Below are positions 8,060 to 17,636 of a stretch of DNA of 42,693 bases, in pieces. The stretch is from Betaproteobacteria bacterium (GTDB taxonomy: Bacteria; Pseudomonadota; Gammaproteobacteria; Burkholderiales; JAEUOS01). Position numbers and translations under genes: made by a program. The first letter of the stretch is position 1; each line of letters starts with the position of its first letter. Location: NCBI GenBank assembly GCA_028292405.1, contig JAQGMJ010000033.1:1-42693 (forward strand), in the 5' to 3' direction. The notes under the pieces were generated by a model. It ran no database searches. It was not told the DNA's origin and was given only the letters and a program-made list of their open reading frames with translations.

Positions 8060-8941
8060 ATGGAAAAGCGCGTCATTTTCAAGAACTGGTGGCTGCCGCT
8101 GCTGCTGGTGGCGCCGCAACTGGCGGTGACGCTGGTGTTTTTCGTCTGGCCGGCCTCCCAAGCACTGTACGGTTCGCTGTTCGTCGAAGACGCTTTCGGC
8201 ACCTCCTCCGAATTCGTCGGCGTGCAGAACTTCCTGGGACTGTTCAATGACGGCTACTACGCCCACTCCTTCGGCATTACCGTGCTGTTTTCAGTGGCAG
8301 TGGCGGGGCTGGGCCTGGGCGTGTCGCTGCTGCTGGCAGTGTTCGCCGACCGGGTGATTCGTGGCGCGCGCCTTTACCAGACCCTACTGATCTGGCCCTA
8401 CGCGGTGGCGCCGGCGATCGCCGGGGTGCTGTGGATGTTCATGTTCGACCCTTCGGTGGGCGTGGCCGCCTGGGCGCTCAAGCGCATGGGCGTGAACTGG
8501 AACCACCTGCTCAACGGCCACCAGGCGATGGCGCTCGTGGTGTTCGCCGCGGCGTGGAAGCAGGTGAGCTACAACTTCATTTTCTTTTTAGCCGGGCTGA
8601 CGGCAATCCCGAAGTCGCTGATCGAGGCGGCGGCGATTGACGGCGCCGGGCCGGCGCGGCGCTTTTTCGATATCGTCTTTCCGCTGCTCACCCCCACCAC
8701 GTTTTTCCTGCTGGTGGTGAACATCATCTACGCCTTTTTCGACACCTTCGGCGTGATCGATGCCGTGACCCAGGGCGGGCCGGCGAAGGCGACCGAAGTG
8801 CTGGTGTTCAAGATTTTCCAGGACGGCTTCAAGGGACAGGACTATGGCGGGGCGGCGGCTCAGTCCGTCATCCTGATGTTGATCGTGGTCGCGCTCACCG
8901 TGGCACAGTTCCGCTACGTCGAGAAGAAGGTGAATTACTGA
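8060..8941 (+). CDS. ugpA: UgpA-like ABC transporter permease
   Basis: This is the first of two inner-membrane permeases of the glycerol-3-phosphate importer (293 residues). AAGGTG lies before the ATG. It has about six hydrophobic segments, starting with [21 protein letters not shown]. The EAA loop that contacts the ATPase is seen as [22 protein letters not shown] near residues 190-210. [21 protein letters not shown] before the last helix is typical of UgpA/MalF-type permeases. It lies nine bases after the amidase frame and one base before ugpE, so the ugpA-ugpE pair is tightly coupled. Confidence 0.94.
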   Translation: MEKRVIFKNWWLPLLLVAPQLAVTLVFFVWPASQALYGSLFVEDAFGTSSEFVGVQNFLGLFNDGYYAHSFGITVLFSVAVAGLGLGVSLLLAVFADRVIRGARLYQTLLIWPYAVAPAIAGVLWMFMFDPSVGVAAWALKRMGVNWNHLLNGHQAMALVVFAAAWKQVSYNFIFFLAGLTAIPKSLIEAAAIDGAGPARRFFDIVFPLLTPTTFFLLVVNIIYAFFDTFGVIDAVTQGGPAKATEVLVFKIFQDGFKGQDYGGAAAQSVILMLIVVALTVAQFRYVEKKVNY

Positions 8942-8942
8942 G

Positions 8943-9785
8943 ATGGTCGAGAACCGCCCCGGCCTGAACTTTTTTTCCCACGCCCTGTTGATTATCGGCG
9001 TGGCGGTGGTGGCCTTTCCGGTCTACCTCACTTTCGTTGCCTCCACCCTCACTGCCGACCAGGTGCTGGACGCGCCGATGCGCCTGTGGCCCGGCAGCCA
9101 TCTGCTGGAGAACTACGCCCATGTGCTGCAAAAGGGCGCGGGCGGCGCCGCGCCCTTGTCGCGCCTGCTGTTCAACAGCCTGATCTCAGCGCTGGTGATC
9201 GCCATCGGCAAGATCGCGATCTCGATCATTTCAGCCTACGCCATCGTCTACTTCCGTTTTCCCGGCCGGATGTTCTGCTTCTGGCTGATCTTCCTGACGC
9301 TGATGCTGCCGGTGGAGGTGCGCATTTTGCCTACCTACAAGGTGGTGGCCGACATGGGCTTTCTCGACAGCTATGTCGGCCTGACCTTGCCGCTGATCGC
9401 CTCGGCCACCGCGACCTTTTTGTTTCGGCAGTTCTTCCTCACCATCCCCGATGAGTTGCTGGAGGCGGCGCGCATCGACGGCGCCGGGCCCTTGCGGTTT
9501 TTCTGGGACGTGGTGTTGCCGCTTTCGGTGACCAACATCGCGGCCCTGTTCGTCATTCTGTTCATCTACGGCTGGAACCAGTATCTCTGGCCGTTGTTGA
9601 TCACGACGCAGGAGAACATGTACACGGCGGTGATTGGCATGCGCCGCATGATGTCGGGCGGGGACGCGGCCACCGAGTGGAACCTGGTGATGACCACCGC
9701 CATGCTGACCATGCTGCCGCCGGCCATCGTGGTGATATTGATGCAGCGCTGGTTTGTCAAAGGGCTGGTGGACAGTGAAAAATAA
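8943..9785 (+). CDS. ugpE: UgpE-like ABC transporter permease
   Basis: This is the second permease of the glycerol-3-phosphate importer (280 residues, normal for UgpE). It starts [20 protein letters not shown] with the ATG one base after the ugpA stop. Six hydrophobic segments are visible. The EAA loop reads [22 protein letters not shown] near residues 175-195, followed by [17 protein letters not shown], the usual UgpE/MalG-type continuation. The C-terminal end [14 protein letters not shown] is also typical. It is followed after 17 bases by ugpC. Confidence 0.94.
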   Translation: MVENRPGLNFFSHALLIIGVAVVAFPVYLTFVASTLTADQVLDAPMRLWPGSHLLENYAHVLQKGAGGAAPLSRLLFNSLISALVIAIGKIAISIISAYAIVYFRFPGRMFCFWLIFLTLMLPVEVRILPTYKVVADMGFLDSYVGLTLPLIASATATFLFRQFFLTIPDELLEAARIDGAGPLRFFWDVVLPLSVTNIAALFVILFIYGWNQYLWPLLITTQENMYTAVIGMRRMMSGGDAATEWNLVMTTAMLTMLPPAIVVILMQRWFVKGLVDSEK

Positions 9786-9802
9786 GAATTGCGGAGGCGT
9801 CA

Positions 9803-10905
<1,103 letters not shown>

Positions 10906-10909
<4 letters not shown>

Positions 10910-11655
10910 GCGCCTACCGCTATCCCTGCCGCATCATCGCCCATCGCGGTTGCGGCACGCTGGCGCCGGAGAACACCCTGGCGGCGCTCCGCTACGGCCA
11001 TGCGCAGGGCTTCGGCGGCGTCGAGTTCGACGTCATGCTGGCGCGCGGCGAAACGCCGGTGCTGATGCACGACGACACCCTGGAGCGCACCACCAGCGGC
11101 AGCGGCGCGCTGGCGGACAGCAGCGCCGCCGAACTCGCGCTGCTGGACGCCGGCAGTTGGCGCGATGCCCGCTACAAGGGCGAGCCGGTCCCCACGTTCG
11201 AGGCAGCCGGCAAGCTGTGCATTGAGCTGGGGATCTTCGCCAATGTCGAAATCAAACCCTACGCGCCCGGCGGCGATGCGGTCGCGCAGCAGACCGGCCA
11301 TCTCACCGCGTTGGCCGCCCGCGCGCTCTGGGCCGGCGCCGCGCAACAGCCGCTGCTCTCCTCCTTCTCAGGCGTCGCGCTTAAGTCCGCCATGCTGGCG
11401 GCGCCGGAGTTGCAGCGCGCCTACCTGTTCGACGCCGTGCCGCCGGACTGGCACCAGCGCCTGGCCGCGCTCGATTGTGTGGCCCTGCATTGCAACGCGA
11501 AAAACCTCACCGCCGAACTCGCCGCTGCCGTCAAGCGCGCCGGCTATGGGCTGATGTGCTGGACGGTGAACGACGTGGCGCAGGGCGATGCCCTGTTTGC
11601 CTGGGGCGTCGATGCCCTGTGCACGGACCGCCTCGACTTGTTCAAGCCGGCGTAG
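10906..11655 (+). CDS. ugpQ: Glycerophosphodiester phosphodiesterase, UgpQ-like
   Basis: This enzyme hydrolyses glycerophosphodiesters to glycerol-3-phosphate and an alcohol (249 residues, cytoplasmic, no signal peptide). The GDPD motif set is complete: HRG with PENT (His13, residues 13-24), GVEFDVML with the metal-binding Glu40 and Asp42, HDDTLERT with the catalytic His55, and NVEIKP further on. The C-terminal [10 protein letters not shown] and MCWTVND also fit. Its start overlaps the ugpC stop, so import and cleavage are co-expressed, as in the E. coli ugpBAECQ operon. An inverted repeat follows the stop. Confidence 0.95.
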
Positions 11656-11671
11656 CGCCTACTGCTTACGC

Positions 11672-11699
11672 CGGCACGCTGCCGGCGAAGAGCGTGCCG
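11672..11699 (+). terminator. Hairpin after ugpQ
   Basis: CGGCACGCT (11672-11680) pairs perfectly with AGCGTGCCG (11691-11699) around a ten-base loop, 16 bases after the ugpQ stop. There is no clear U-run, so it is a weak terminator or a message-stabilising structure at the operon end. Confidence 0.5.
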
Positions 11700-11723
11700 C
11701 CGGTCATGTTACGATCGCCCGCG

Positions 11724-12122
11724 ATGCGCAAAGTCCGCTTTTTTCTCTCCCTGCTGCTGCTCCTGGTGCTGCCGGTGCAGGGCTACGCCATGGTCCGCAT
11801 GACCGTGCTGGGCGCGGATTGCCTGATGCATGCGCACGAGATGCCGGCACCCGTCCAGGATGCCACCGAGGCGATGCCTTGCCACACCATGCAGGCGCAG
11901 GCCGGCATGACGGGCATGCAGCCTGCGCATGACGCGCCGGCCGGCGACAGCCACGTTTGCATCAAGTGCCCGCTGTGTGCGATGAACGGCAGTCTGCCGA
12001 GTGCCGTCGCCTTCGTCCTCACGGCCGCGCCGCGCCACGACGGGCCGCGCGGCCTGTTTGCCGAACCGGCCGCGGTCTACGTCGACCCGCCCCTGCGCGT
12101 CCCCCGCGGCTCCGCCGCTTAA
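11724..12122 (+). CDS. Small exported Met/His/Cys-rich protein, DUF2946-like
   Basis: This 132-residue protein starts MRKVRFFLSLLLLLVLPVQG, a signal peptide cleaved near YAMV. The mature part is rich in His and Met (MHAHEMP, CHTMQAQAGMTGMQPAHD) and has a cysteine cluster HVCIKCPLCAMNG near residues 80-92. The composition suggests periplasmic metal handling, probably copper. The layout resembles DUF2946-type proteins found near copper genes, but I cannot confirm the family. An in-frame ATG six codons upstream (11706) is an alternative start; neither has a clear ribosome-binding site. The protein encoded next, 118 bases downstream, is also Met/His-rich. Confidence 0.7.
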   Translation: MRKVRFFLSLLLLLVLPVQGYAMVRMTVLGADCLMHAHEMPAPVQDATEAMPCHTMQAQAGMTGMQPAHDAPAGDSHVCIKCPLCAMNGSLPSAVAFVLTAAPRHDGPRGLFAEPAAVYVDPPLRVPRGSAA

Positions 12123-12240
12123 GGTCGCTCACCCCGACGCCGGCTTGAGGCCGCGTCGCCCTGGCGTTTTTGCCTGCTGCCCGCATTCCCGGTGGCGGCG
12201 CGCGCCTTTGACTTCGCCCGCAGGGGCATCAGGACAGGAC

Positions 12241-13584
12241 ATGGAACACGCGCATTTTATTTTTGCCGGACTCGGCATTGTTTTGGGCAGCACCGCGCTG
12301 GCGCAGGAGGCCACGCACGACGTGCATCAACATGGACAGCAACAACAGGCGCCGGCCATGCCCGCCGCTGACGCCATGCCGGCGATGGACATGAGCCGCG
12401 GCATGGCGATGACCGGGATGTACGGCCCTTATCCGATGGCGCGCGAAGCCTCGGGCACGAGCTGGCAGCCGGAGTCATCCGGCATGCAGGGCATCCACAA
12501 CATGGGCGAGGAGTGGATGACCATGCTGCATGGCTACGTCGACGCCGTCTACGACCACCAGGGCGGCCCGCGCGGCGACAGCAAGGCTTTTAGCGCCAGC
12601 ATGCTGATGGGCATGGCGCAGCGCCAGGTGGGGACGGACGGCACCCTCGGCCTGCGCGCCATGCTGTCGCTCGACCCGGCGATGGGCAAGACCGGCTATC
12701 CGCTGCTGTTCCAGACCGGCGAGACCGCCGATGGGTGCACCCCGCTGGTGGATCGCCAGCATCCGCACGACCTGTTCATGGAGCTGGCTGCCACCTATAG
12801 CCACCGCTTCGCCGAGAACCGCTCCGCCTTCGTCTACATCGGCCTGCCCGGCGAGCCGGCGCTGGGCCCGCCGGCCTTCATGCACCGGCTCTCCGGCATG
12901 GACAACCCGGAGGCGCCGATCAGCCATCACTGGCTCGACTCCACCCACATCACCTACGGCGTGGCGACGCTGGGCACGGTGTGGAACAGGTGGAAGCTCG
13001 AAGCTTCCGCCTTCAACGGCCGCGAGCCAGACCAGTATCGCTGGAACATCGAGACGCGCAGCTTCGACTCCGGCTCTGTGCGCCTCTCGTACAACCCGAC
13101 GCCCAACTGGGCCCTGCAGGTGAGCTACGGGCGCCTGGCCGGCCCGGAGCAGATCGAGCCAAACGTTTCCGTGCGCCGCACCACCGCTTCCGCCATCTAC
13201 GACACCGAAATCAGCTCCGGCCGCCGGCAGACCACCTTTGCATGGGGACGGAATAGCAATAAAAGCGGCAACGGACCAGGCAACAGCACCAACGCCTACC
13301 TGCTCGAATCCGCGTACAAATGGCGTGATACCCATACGGTGTTCGGGCGCGCCGAACGGGTCGACAAGGACGAGCTGTTTCTCGATCCCGACCCGCGCCA
13401 TCACCAAGTGTACAAGGTGAACAAGTTGAGCCTGGGCTACGTCTACGACTTCGCTCGCGTGCAGCGCAACCGCATGGGGGTGGGCGCGGTGGTCAGCGCC
13501 TATGCCACACCGAGCGCGCTGGACAGCGTGTACGGTAGCCACGCGCGCTCGTTCATGGTGTTTTTACGGGCGAAGATCGAATAG
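12241..13584 (+). CDS. Exported Met/His-rich protein, probable outer-membrane beta-barrel
   Basis: This 447-residue protein has the signal peptide HFIFAGLGIVLGSTALAQ. A His/Met/Gln-rich segment follows (HDVHQHGQQQQ, then MPAMDMSRGMAMTGM, about residues 25-70). The remainder alternates short polar turns with Y/W/F-containing strands (for example WALQVSYGRLAGPEQ, LSLGYVYDFAR), as in a beta-barrel, and ends SFMVFLRAKIE. AGGACAGGAC before the ATG supports the start; the frame is open further upstream without signal-peptide character. I do not recognise a named family. The neighbouring small His/Met/Cys-rich gene suggests a joint role in metal, probably copper, at the cell envelope. Confidence 0.75.
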   Translation: MEHAHFIFAGLGIVLGSTALAQEATHDVHQHGQQQQAPAMPAADAMPAMDMSRGMAMTGMYGPYPMAREASGTSWQPESSGMQGIHNMGEEWMTMLHGYVDAVYDHQGGPRGDSKAFSASMLMGMAQRQVGTDGTLGLRAMLSLDPAMGKTGYPLLFQTGETADGCTPLVDRQHPHDLFMELAATYSHRFAENRSAFVYIGLPGEPALGPPAFMHRLSGMDNPEAPISHHWLDSTHITYGVATLGTVWNRWKLEASAFNGREPDQYRWNIETRSFDSGSVRLSYNPTPNWALQVSYGRLAGPEQIEPNVSVRRTTASAIYDTEISSGRRQTTFAWGRNSNKSGNGPGNSTNAYLLESAYKWRDTHTVFGRAERVDKDELFLDPDPRHHQVYKVNKLSLGYVYDFARVQRNRMGVGAVVSAYATPSALDSVYGSHARSFMVFLRAKIE

Positions 13585-13605
13585 TGCCGCGACCCCACGC
13601 CGTCT

Positions 13606-14178
13606 TCAGGGCCGCAAGCGCGCTTCCAGCGCCTGCTTCACCGCCGGCCATTCGTCGTCGATGATCGAAAAGCGCACCGAGTTGCGCTTGCGCCCGTCCG
13701 GCATGATGCGCTCATGCCTGACGATGCCCTCCTGCTGCGCGCCCAGGCGCAGGATGGCGGCGCGCGACTTCTCATTCAGCAGGTCGGTGGTGAACTGCAC
13801 GCGGACGCAGCGCAACTCCTCGAAGGCGTGGCACAGCATCAGGCACTTGGTTTCGGTGTTGACGAAGCTGCGCTGCCAGGAGGCGCCGATCCAGGTATGG
13901 CCGATTTCCAGTTTGCGGTTTTGCCGGTCGATTTTCCAGAAGCGGGTCGAACCGATCACCTGATCGGTTGCACGCAATTCGGTGGCGAAGGCCAGCACGC
14001 TGCCGGCGGCCATGCCTTCAAGCGCGCGCGCGATGTAGCCGGCGACCGTGGTTGCCGAGGGCACGACGGTGAAGGGCAGCTTCCACAACTCGCCGTCGGA
14101 GGCTGCGGCGACTAGGGCGGGGCCGTCCGACTCGCGCAGGGGGCGCAGGACTATTCGTGGACCGGTGAGCGAAGTCAT
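13606..14178 (-). CDS. GNAT-family N-acetyltransferase (RimJ/RimL type)
   Basis: This enzyme class transfers acetyl from acetyl-CoA to an amino group. The 190-residue protein starts at 14178 with MTSLTGPRIVLRPLRESDGPAL, the usual RimL-like opening. The longer frame from 14292 would add residues without family character. The central part has GSTRFWKIDRQNRKLEIGHTW, the beta-bulge region that faces acetyl-CoA, and RVQFTTDLLNEKSRAAILRLG, a standard C-terminal GNAT motif (NxxS.AAxxKLG type). The substrate is unknown. The gene converges on the outer-membrane protein gene with a gap of about 20 bases. Confidence 0.88.
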   Translation of the reverse strand: MTSLTGPRIVLRPLRESDGPALVAAASDGELWKLPFTVVPSATTVAGYIARALEGMAAGSVLAFATELRATDQVIGSTRFWKIDRQNRKLEIGHTWIGASWQRSFVNTETKCLMLCHAFEELRCVRVQFTTDLLNEKSRAAILRLGAQQEGIVRHERIMPDGRKRNSVRFSIIDDEWPAVKQALEARLRP

Positions 14179-14233
14179 GAACTGAAGCGATGCGAAGTGT
14201 GTTTTGAGTGTGGCAGACCCGATAATAGCGCCC

Positions 14234-14623
14234 ATGCCCACCCCTTCAAACGCCCGGCGTATCGGCCTCTGGTTGCTCGCCGCGTTTTTCATTGTCGGCG
14301 GCCTTTTGCACTTTGCTTTCCCGACGGCCTATGCGGGCATCATGCCGGCGTGGCTACCGTGGCATTCGGCGCTGGTGGCGGTGAGTGGGGTGTGCGAAAT
14401 CGCGGGCGGCGCAGGTTTATTGCTTCTCCGCACGCAACGGGCGGCGGGATGGGGATTGATTCTGCTTTCGCTGGCGGTATTGCCAGCGAACCTGCAGATG
14501 CTGCTCAACTATCACGCGGCCGAGACGCCTCTGTGGCAGCAGATATTGCTTGCCTTGCGGCTGCCACTGCAGGCACCGCTGATCTGGTGGATCTGGTGCG
14601 CAATGCGTGTGGCGAGAGGCTAG
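14234..14623 (+). CDS. DoxX-like four-helix membrane protein
   Basis: A small integral membrane protein (129 residues) with four hydrophobic segments: IGLWLLAAFFIVGGLLHFAF, PWHSALVAVSGVCEIAGGAG, a third around WGLILLSLAVLPANLQMLLN, and a last around APLIWWIWCAM. The pattern GGLLHF plus G..E..GG.GLLL is that of DoxX/DoxX-like proteins. Function is unknown; relatives have been tied to redox or sulfur metabolism. I chose the ATG at 14234; a TTG ten codons upstream is possible. The stop shares CTAG with the stop of the convergent gene on the other strand. Confidence 0.8.
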   Translation: MPTPSNARRIGLWLLAAFFIVGGLLHFAFPTAYAGIMPAWLPWHSALVAVSGVCEIAGGAGLLLLRTQRAAGWGLILLSLAVLPANLQMLLNYHAAETPLWQQILLALRLPLQAPLIWWIWCAMRVARG

Positions 14624-14964
14624 CGCTTCTTTTTCGCTGCCTGGTGCGCGCCCGGCTGCAGCTTTTCCTGGATCAGGCCGACCAGTTCGGCGCGCTCGGC
14701 GAAGGTGGCGCCGTCCTCATCGGGCAGCTTGAGGTTCTGCAGGTCTTCCATCGCGCGCAGCAGTTCTTCCGGGTGGGCGGCGAGCACGCCGCGCAGCAGC
14801 TCGACGACGATGTCGGCCGTGGCGTTGCGGTAGGCCACCATGCTGTTGATGAAAAAGGGAGACTCCTGCAGCAGGCGTTCGAGCTGCTGCGCGGCGCTTT
14901 CGGGGATGCTGCCGTCGCCCGTGGGCTGCTTGCCGGCAGGCGACTTATGGTGGGTTTTGCTCAT
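14620..14964 (-). CDS. Small hypothetical protein with basic C-terminus
   Basis: This protein of 114 residues starts MSKTHHKSPAGKQPTGDGS and ends HQAAKKKR, with an acidic helical middle (AAQQLERLLQESPFFINS, VVELLRGVLAAHPEELLRAM). No signal peptide, membrane segment or recognisable motif is seen. Both termini are Lys-rich and look disordered. I do not recognise the family. Its stop overlaps that of the convergent DoxX-like gene by four bases (CTAG at 14620-14623). Confidence 0.65.
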   Translation of the reverse strand: MSKTHHKSPAGKQPTGDGSIPESAAQQLERLLQESPFFINSMVAYRNATADIVVELLRGVLAAHPEELLRAMEDLQNLKLPDEDGATFAERAELVGLIQEKLQPGAHQAAKKKR

Positions 14965-15137
14965 GTTCGGTTCTCGGGCGTTGGCGTGGGAAGGCGGGAT
15001 GGATCGGGCCTTGCCCTGTGACCGCTGAAACCGGGTAGCGCGCTGGCCGTTTGGCTAATGTACGGCAAGTGGCGCGTTTGCGAGTGACCCGCCAGCTTTC
15101 GCCTTTTTGGGTCAGGCCGGAACCGGGCCCATCGGAC

Positions 15138-15857
15138 CTAGGGCGCGCGCTTCTTTTTCCATTCCTCATACGCCGCGCGCGTCTGCGCGTTCGGCGGGTA
15201 GGTGCCGGGCAGCGCGGCGCCGGCCTGCACGCGTTCGAGGATGAAGCGTTCCATGTTTTCCTGCTCGGCGGCGTCGCGAGCGACTTCGTCGGCGAGATGG
15301 GAAGGAATGATGACCACGCCTTCGGCGTCGCCCACCACGATGTCGCCCGGGTAGACCGGGACACCCCCGCAGCCGATCGGCACGTTCAGATCCACCGCGT
15401 GGTGGTGGATCAGGTTGAGTGGGGCGCTGCCACCGGCGCAGTAGAGTGGAAAATCCATCGCGGCGATTTCGCCGCTGTCGCGCACCGGACCGTCGGAGAC
15501 CATGCCGGCGGCGCCGCGCACCTGCAGGCGGGTAAGCAGGATCTGGCCGCCGGAAGCGACACGTTTTTCGCCGCGGCAATCGACCACCAGCACATGGCCG
15601 GGCGGTACGCTTTCGACCCCTTTGCGCTGCGGGTGTTCGGGATTGTCGAAGGCGCTGATCTGGTCGATGTCTTCACGCGCGGGAATGTTGCGCATGGTGT
15701 AGGCCGGGCCGACCAGGTTGCCGCCCGGCATGCGCGTCATGCGCGTGATGCCCTGCAGGAAGACGTTGCGAAAGCCGCGCTTGAACAACTGGGTGCACAG
15801 CGTGGCGGTGCTGGCGCGGCGCAGGAGTTCCAGGGTGGCGGGCGACAGTTCGGCCAT
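15138..15857 (-). CDS. RraA-family aldolase/decarboxylase (HMG-aldolase-like)
   Basis: This resembles RraA-fold enzymes such as 4-hydroxy-4-methyl-2-oxoglutarate aldolase and oxaloacetate decarboxylase, which cleave 2-oxo acids with a divalent metal. The ATG at 15857 gives MAELSPATLELLRRASTATL, the usual start, for 239 residues. An in-frame ATG at 15905 is an alternative. Key segments are GPAYTMRNIP (51-60), HVLVVDCRG (88-96), GAAGMVSDGPVRDSGEI (115-131, containing the Arg126-Asp127 pair expected to bind substrate and metal), then GDIVVGDAEGVVIIP. The true substrate may be a 2-oxo acid from sugar-acid or aromatic breakdown. A LacI-type gene lies directly upstream on the same strand with an operator-like palindrome between them. 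Confidence 0.88.
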   Translation of the reverse strand: MAELSPATLELLRRASTATLCTQLFKRGFRNVFLQGITRMTRMPGGNLVGPAYTMRNIPAREDIDQISAFDNPEHPQRKGVESVPPGHVLVVDCRGEKRVASGGQILLTRLQVRGAAGMVSDGPVRDSGEIAAMDFPLYCAGGSAPLNLIHHHAVDLNVPIGCGGVPVYPGDIVVGDAEGVVIIPSHLADEVARDAAEQENMERFILERVQAGAALPGTYPPNAQTRAAYEEWKKKRAP

Positions 15858-16018
15858 GGGAAGGATGAAGAAATGAGCGGCGAGGCGGAATTCCCGATGA
15901 CGCATCGGTGGCGCCCGGCCGGCAGATACTCTTCGGCCGAGTACCGCCCAGCATGGGCGAATTCGGGCTAGCGCCGCCCCCGTGGGCTATTGTTCTTGTT
16001 CGTGTTTTTTTGTCTTCT

Positions 16019-16032
16019 TGATAGCGCTAACC
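16019..16032 (-). promoter_or_regulatory. LacI-type operator candidate upstream of the RraA-like gene
   Basis: TGATAGCGCTAACC has the central AGCGCT and five of seven symmetric positions, as in many LacI/GalR-family operators. It lies in the 258-bp gap between the LacI-type gene and the RraA-like gene. On the minus strand an AATAAT sequence just before it could be a -10 box, which would place the palindrome near the transcription start. Confidence 0.4.
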
Positions 16033-16115
16033 CACACATTATTGAGGTTTACGTACGGGGAGTCAACCATCGTGGAGCGCCGCGCGGGCTACTGTGTTGT
16101 GATGGCGCGACAACC

Positions 16116-17198
16116 TCAGGCGCTGTCGCGCTTGACGATGGAAAAGCCGATGTCGCGCATCTTGGGGCCGGGGTCCCGGCCGGCGGCGCGGTCGGTGATG
16201 AAACGGGCGGCCTGGCGGCCCATGGTGGGGCCATCGACGTGCACGGTGGTGAGCGCAGGGTGCAGGTCGGCGGCGAAGGCGAGGTCGCCGAAGCCGGCGA
16301 CGGCGATGTCCCGCGGCACCTTGAAGCCGCGCGCCATGGCTTCGGTGATCAGGCCGTGGGCGAGCACATCGGAGCTGCAAAAGACGGCGTCCACCTTCGG
16401 CGTTTGCTCAAGCAGGCGCGCCAGCGCGTCGCGGCCATCGCGAAAGGTGGCCGGCGCGGGCACCTGGACCGCCGGCGCATCGATGCCTTGCGCCTGCAGG
16501 GTGTCGACGTAGCCCTGGCGGCGCAGGCTGGCGCGGTGGTCGTCGGCGGTGACGATGGCGGGTCGTTTGTAGCCGCGCTCGATCAGGTGTTTGGCCATCG
16601 CCACGCCGACCTCGGTATGCGAAAAGCCGACCAGCATGTCGATCGGCGTTTGCGACAGGTCCCAGGTTTCGACGATCGGGATGCCGCAGGCAGCAAGCTT
16701 GCGACGCGATTCGGCGGAGTGGCTGGTGCCGGTCAGCACGATGCCTTCGGGGCGGCGGCCGATGACGGCGTCGATCAGCGCGTCTTCGCGCGAGTCGGCA
16801 TAACCGCTCTGGCCGAGCAGCACCTGGCAGCCGGCTTCGGCCAGGGCCCCGGTCAGCGCCTCGATGGTTTGCACGAACACCGGACCGACGATGGTGGGCA
16901 CCAGGGCGGCGACCAGGCGGCTGCGGTTGGAGGCCAGGCCGCCGGCCAGCAGGTTGGGCACGTAGCCGGTACTGCTGACGGCGCCCTTGACCTTTTCCAG
17001 GGTCAGCGGGGAGACGGTGGCGGGCTGGTTCAGCGCGCGGGAGACGGTGATGGCGGAGACGCCGGCCAGTTTGGCCACATCATTGATGGTGACGCCGCCG
17101 CTGCCGCGGCGCGCGGCGCGCCTGGGCGTTTTTGTTTCAGACAAGCTTTTTATCCTGTGGTGATCGAGCGCTGCAGCATTTCGGGAAAGGGATAGCAT
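16116..17198 (-). CDS. LacI-family transcriptional regulator
   Basis: This is a DNA-binding repressor or activator with a sugar-binding-protein-like sensor domain. The HTH is near residues 37-60 (TINDVAKLAGVSAITVSRAL) with the hinge helix NLLAGGLASNRS. A periplasmic-binding-protein fold follows, with DAVFCSSDVLAHGLITEAM and IAVAGFGDLAFAADLHPALT, the usual LacI segments. The frame opens at ATG 17198 (360 residues). A TTG at 17144 with AGGAT upstream would give a shorter, more standard N-terminus. The neighbour on the same strand is the RraA-like aldolase with a candidate operator in front, so it probably controls that gene. The inducer is unknown. Confidence 0.9.
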   Translation of the reverse strand: MLSLSRNAAALDHHRIKSLSETKTPRRAARRGSGGVTINDVAKLAGVSAITVSRALNQPATVSPLTLEKVKGAVSSTGYVPNLLAGGLASNRSRLVAALVPTIVGPVFVQTIEALTGALAEAGCQVLLGQSGYADSREDALIDAVIGRRPEGIVLTGTSHSAESRRKLAACGIPIVETWDLSQTPIDMLVGFSHTEVGVAMAKHLIERGYKRPAIVTADDHRASLRRQGYVDTLQAQGIDAPAVQVPAPATFRDGRDALARLLEQTPKVDAVFCSSDVLAHGLITEAMARGFKVPRDIAVAGFGDLAFAADLHPALTTVHVDGPTMGRQAARFITDRAAGRDPGPKMRDIGFSIVKRDSA

Positions 17199-17636
17199 GT
17201 ACGCCTGTGACGGCGAGCAGGCGGATTAGAGCATATTGCACCGGCCGGCGGAAAATGCGGCGCTGCGGCAGAGCCTTGAAACAAGTTTTTACTTCATCCC
17301 ACTTCCCAAGGCCGGCGTTCCGGCGCTTAATGGTCGCGACTGCCGGGTTTGCGTGCATATCGCCGCCGGACGGGTGTCACGGGAGCGTCATGGCGGAATG
17401 CCATGATTCCCCAGTCGGCAGCCACCGTTTCAACGATAGAGCGGGGCCCGCCGTGCGGCCGGATACTTTCCGGCCGTTTCCATTTGTGACGGCGCTTTTA
17501 TTTTAAGGTGGCCGCCTGCGCCCGCTTCGCCTTGCGCCAGCGCCCACGTTGTGGATAGCGCTCAAGCCCAAACGAACTCCCGGCGGGATGATCTGTCAAA
17601 ATAGGCCCTATCGTTCACGTTTGTGAAAGAAACGCA
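17199..17636. other. 438-bp intergenic region between divergent genes
   Basis: This separates the LacI-type gene (minus) from the zinc peptidase gene (plus). It contains a perfect eight-base-pair hairpin, CGGCCGGA-TACTT-TCCGGCCG, at 17456-17476 followed by TTTCC. A second AGCGCT element (GGATAGCGCTCAAG, starting at 17553) is similar to the operator candidate at 16019. No coding frame looks protein-like, and no tRNA or small RNA could be supported. Confidence 0.5.

Noticed and set aside
5831..8266. An 811-codon open frame on the minus strand
   Set aside because: It lies antisense to ugpB, the amidase and ugpA, all of which have clear family motifs; its translation is Arg/His/Gly-rich shadow sequence.
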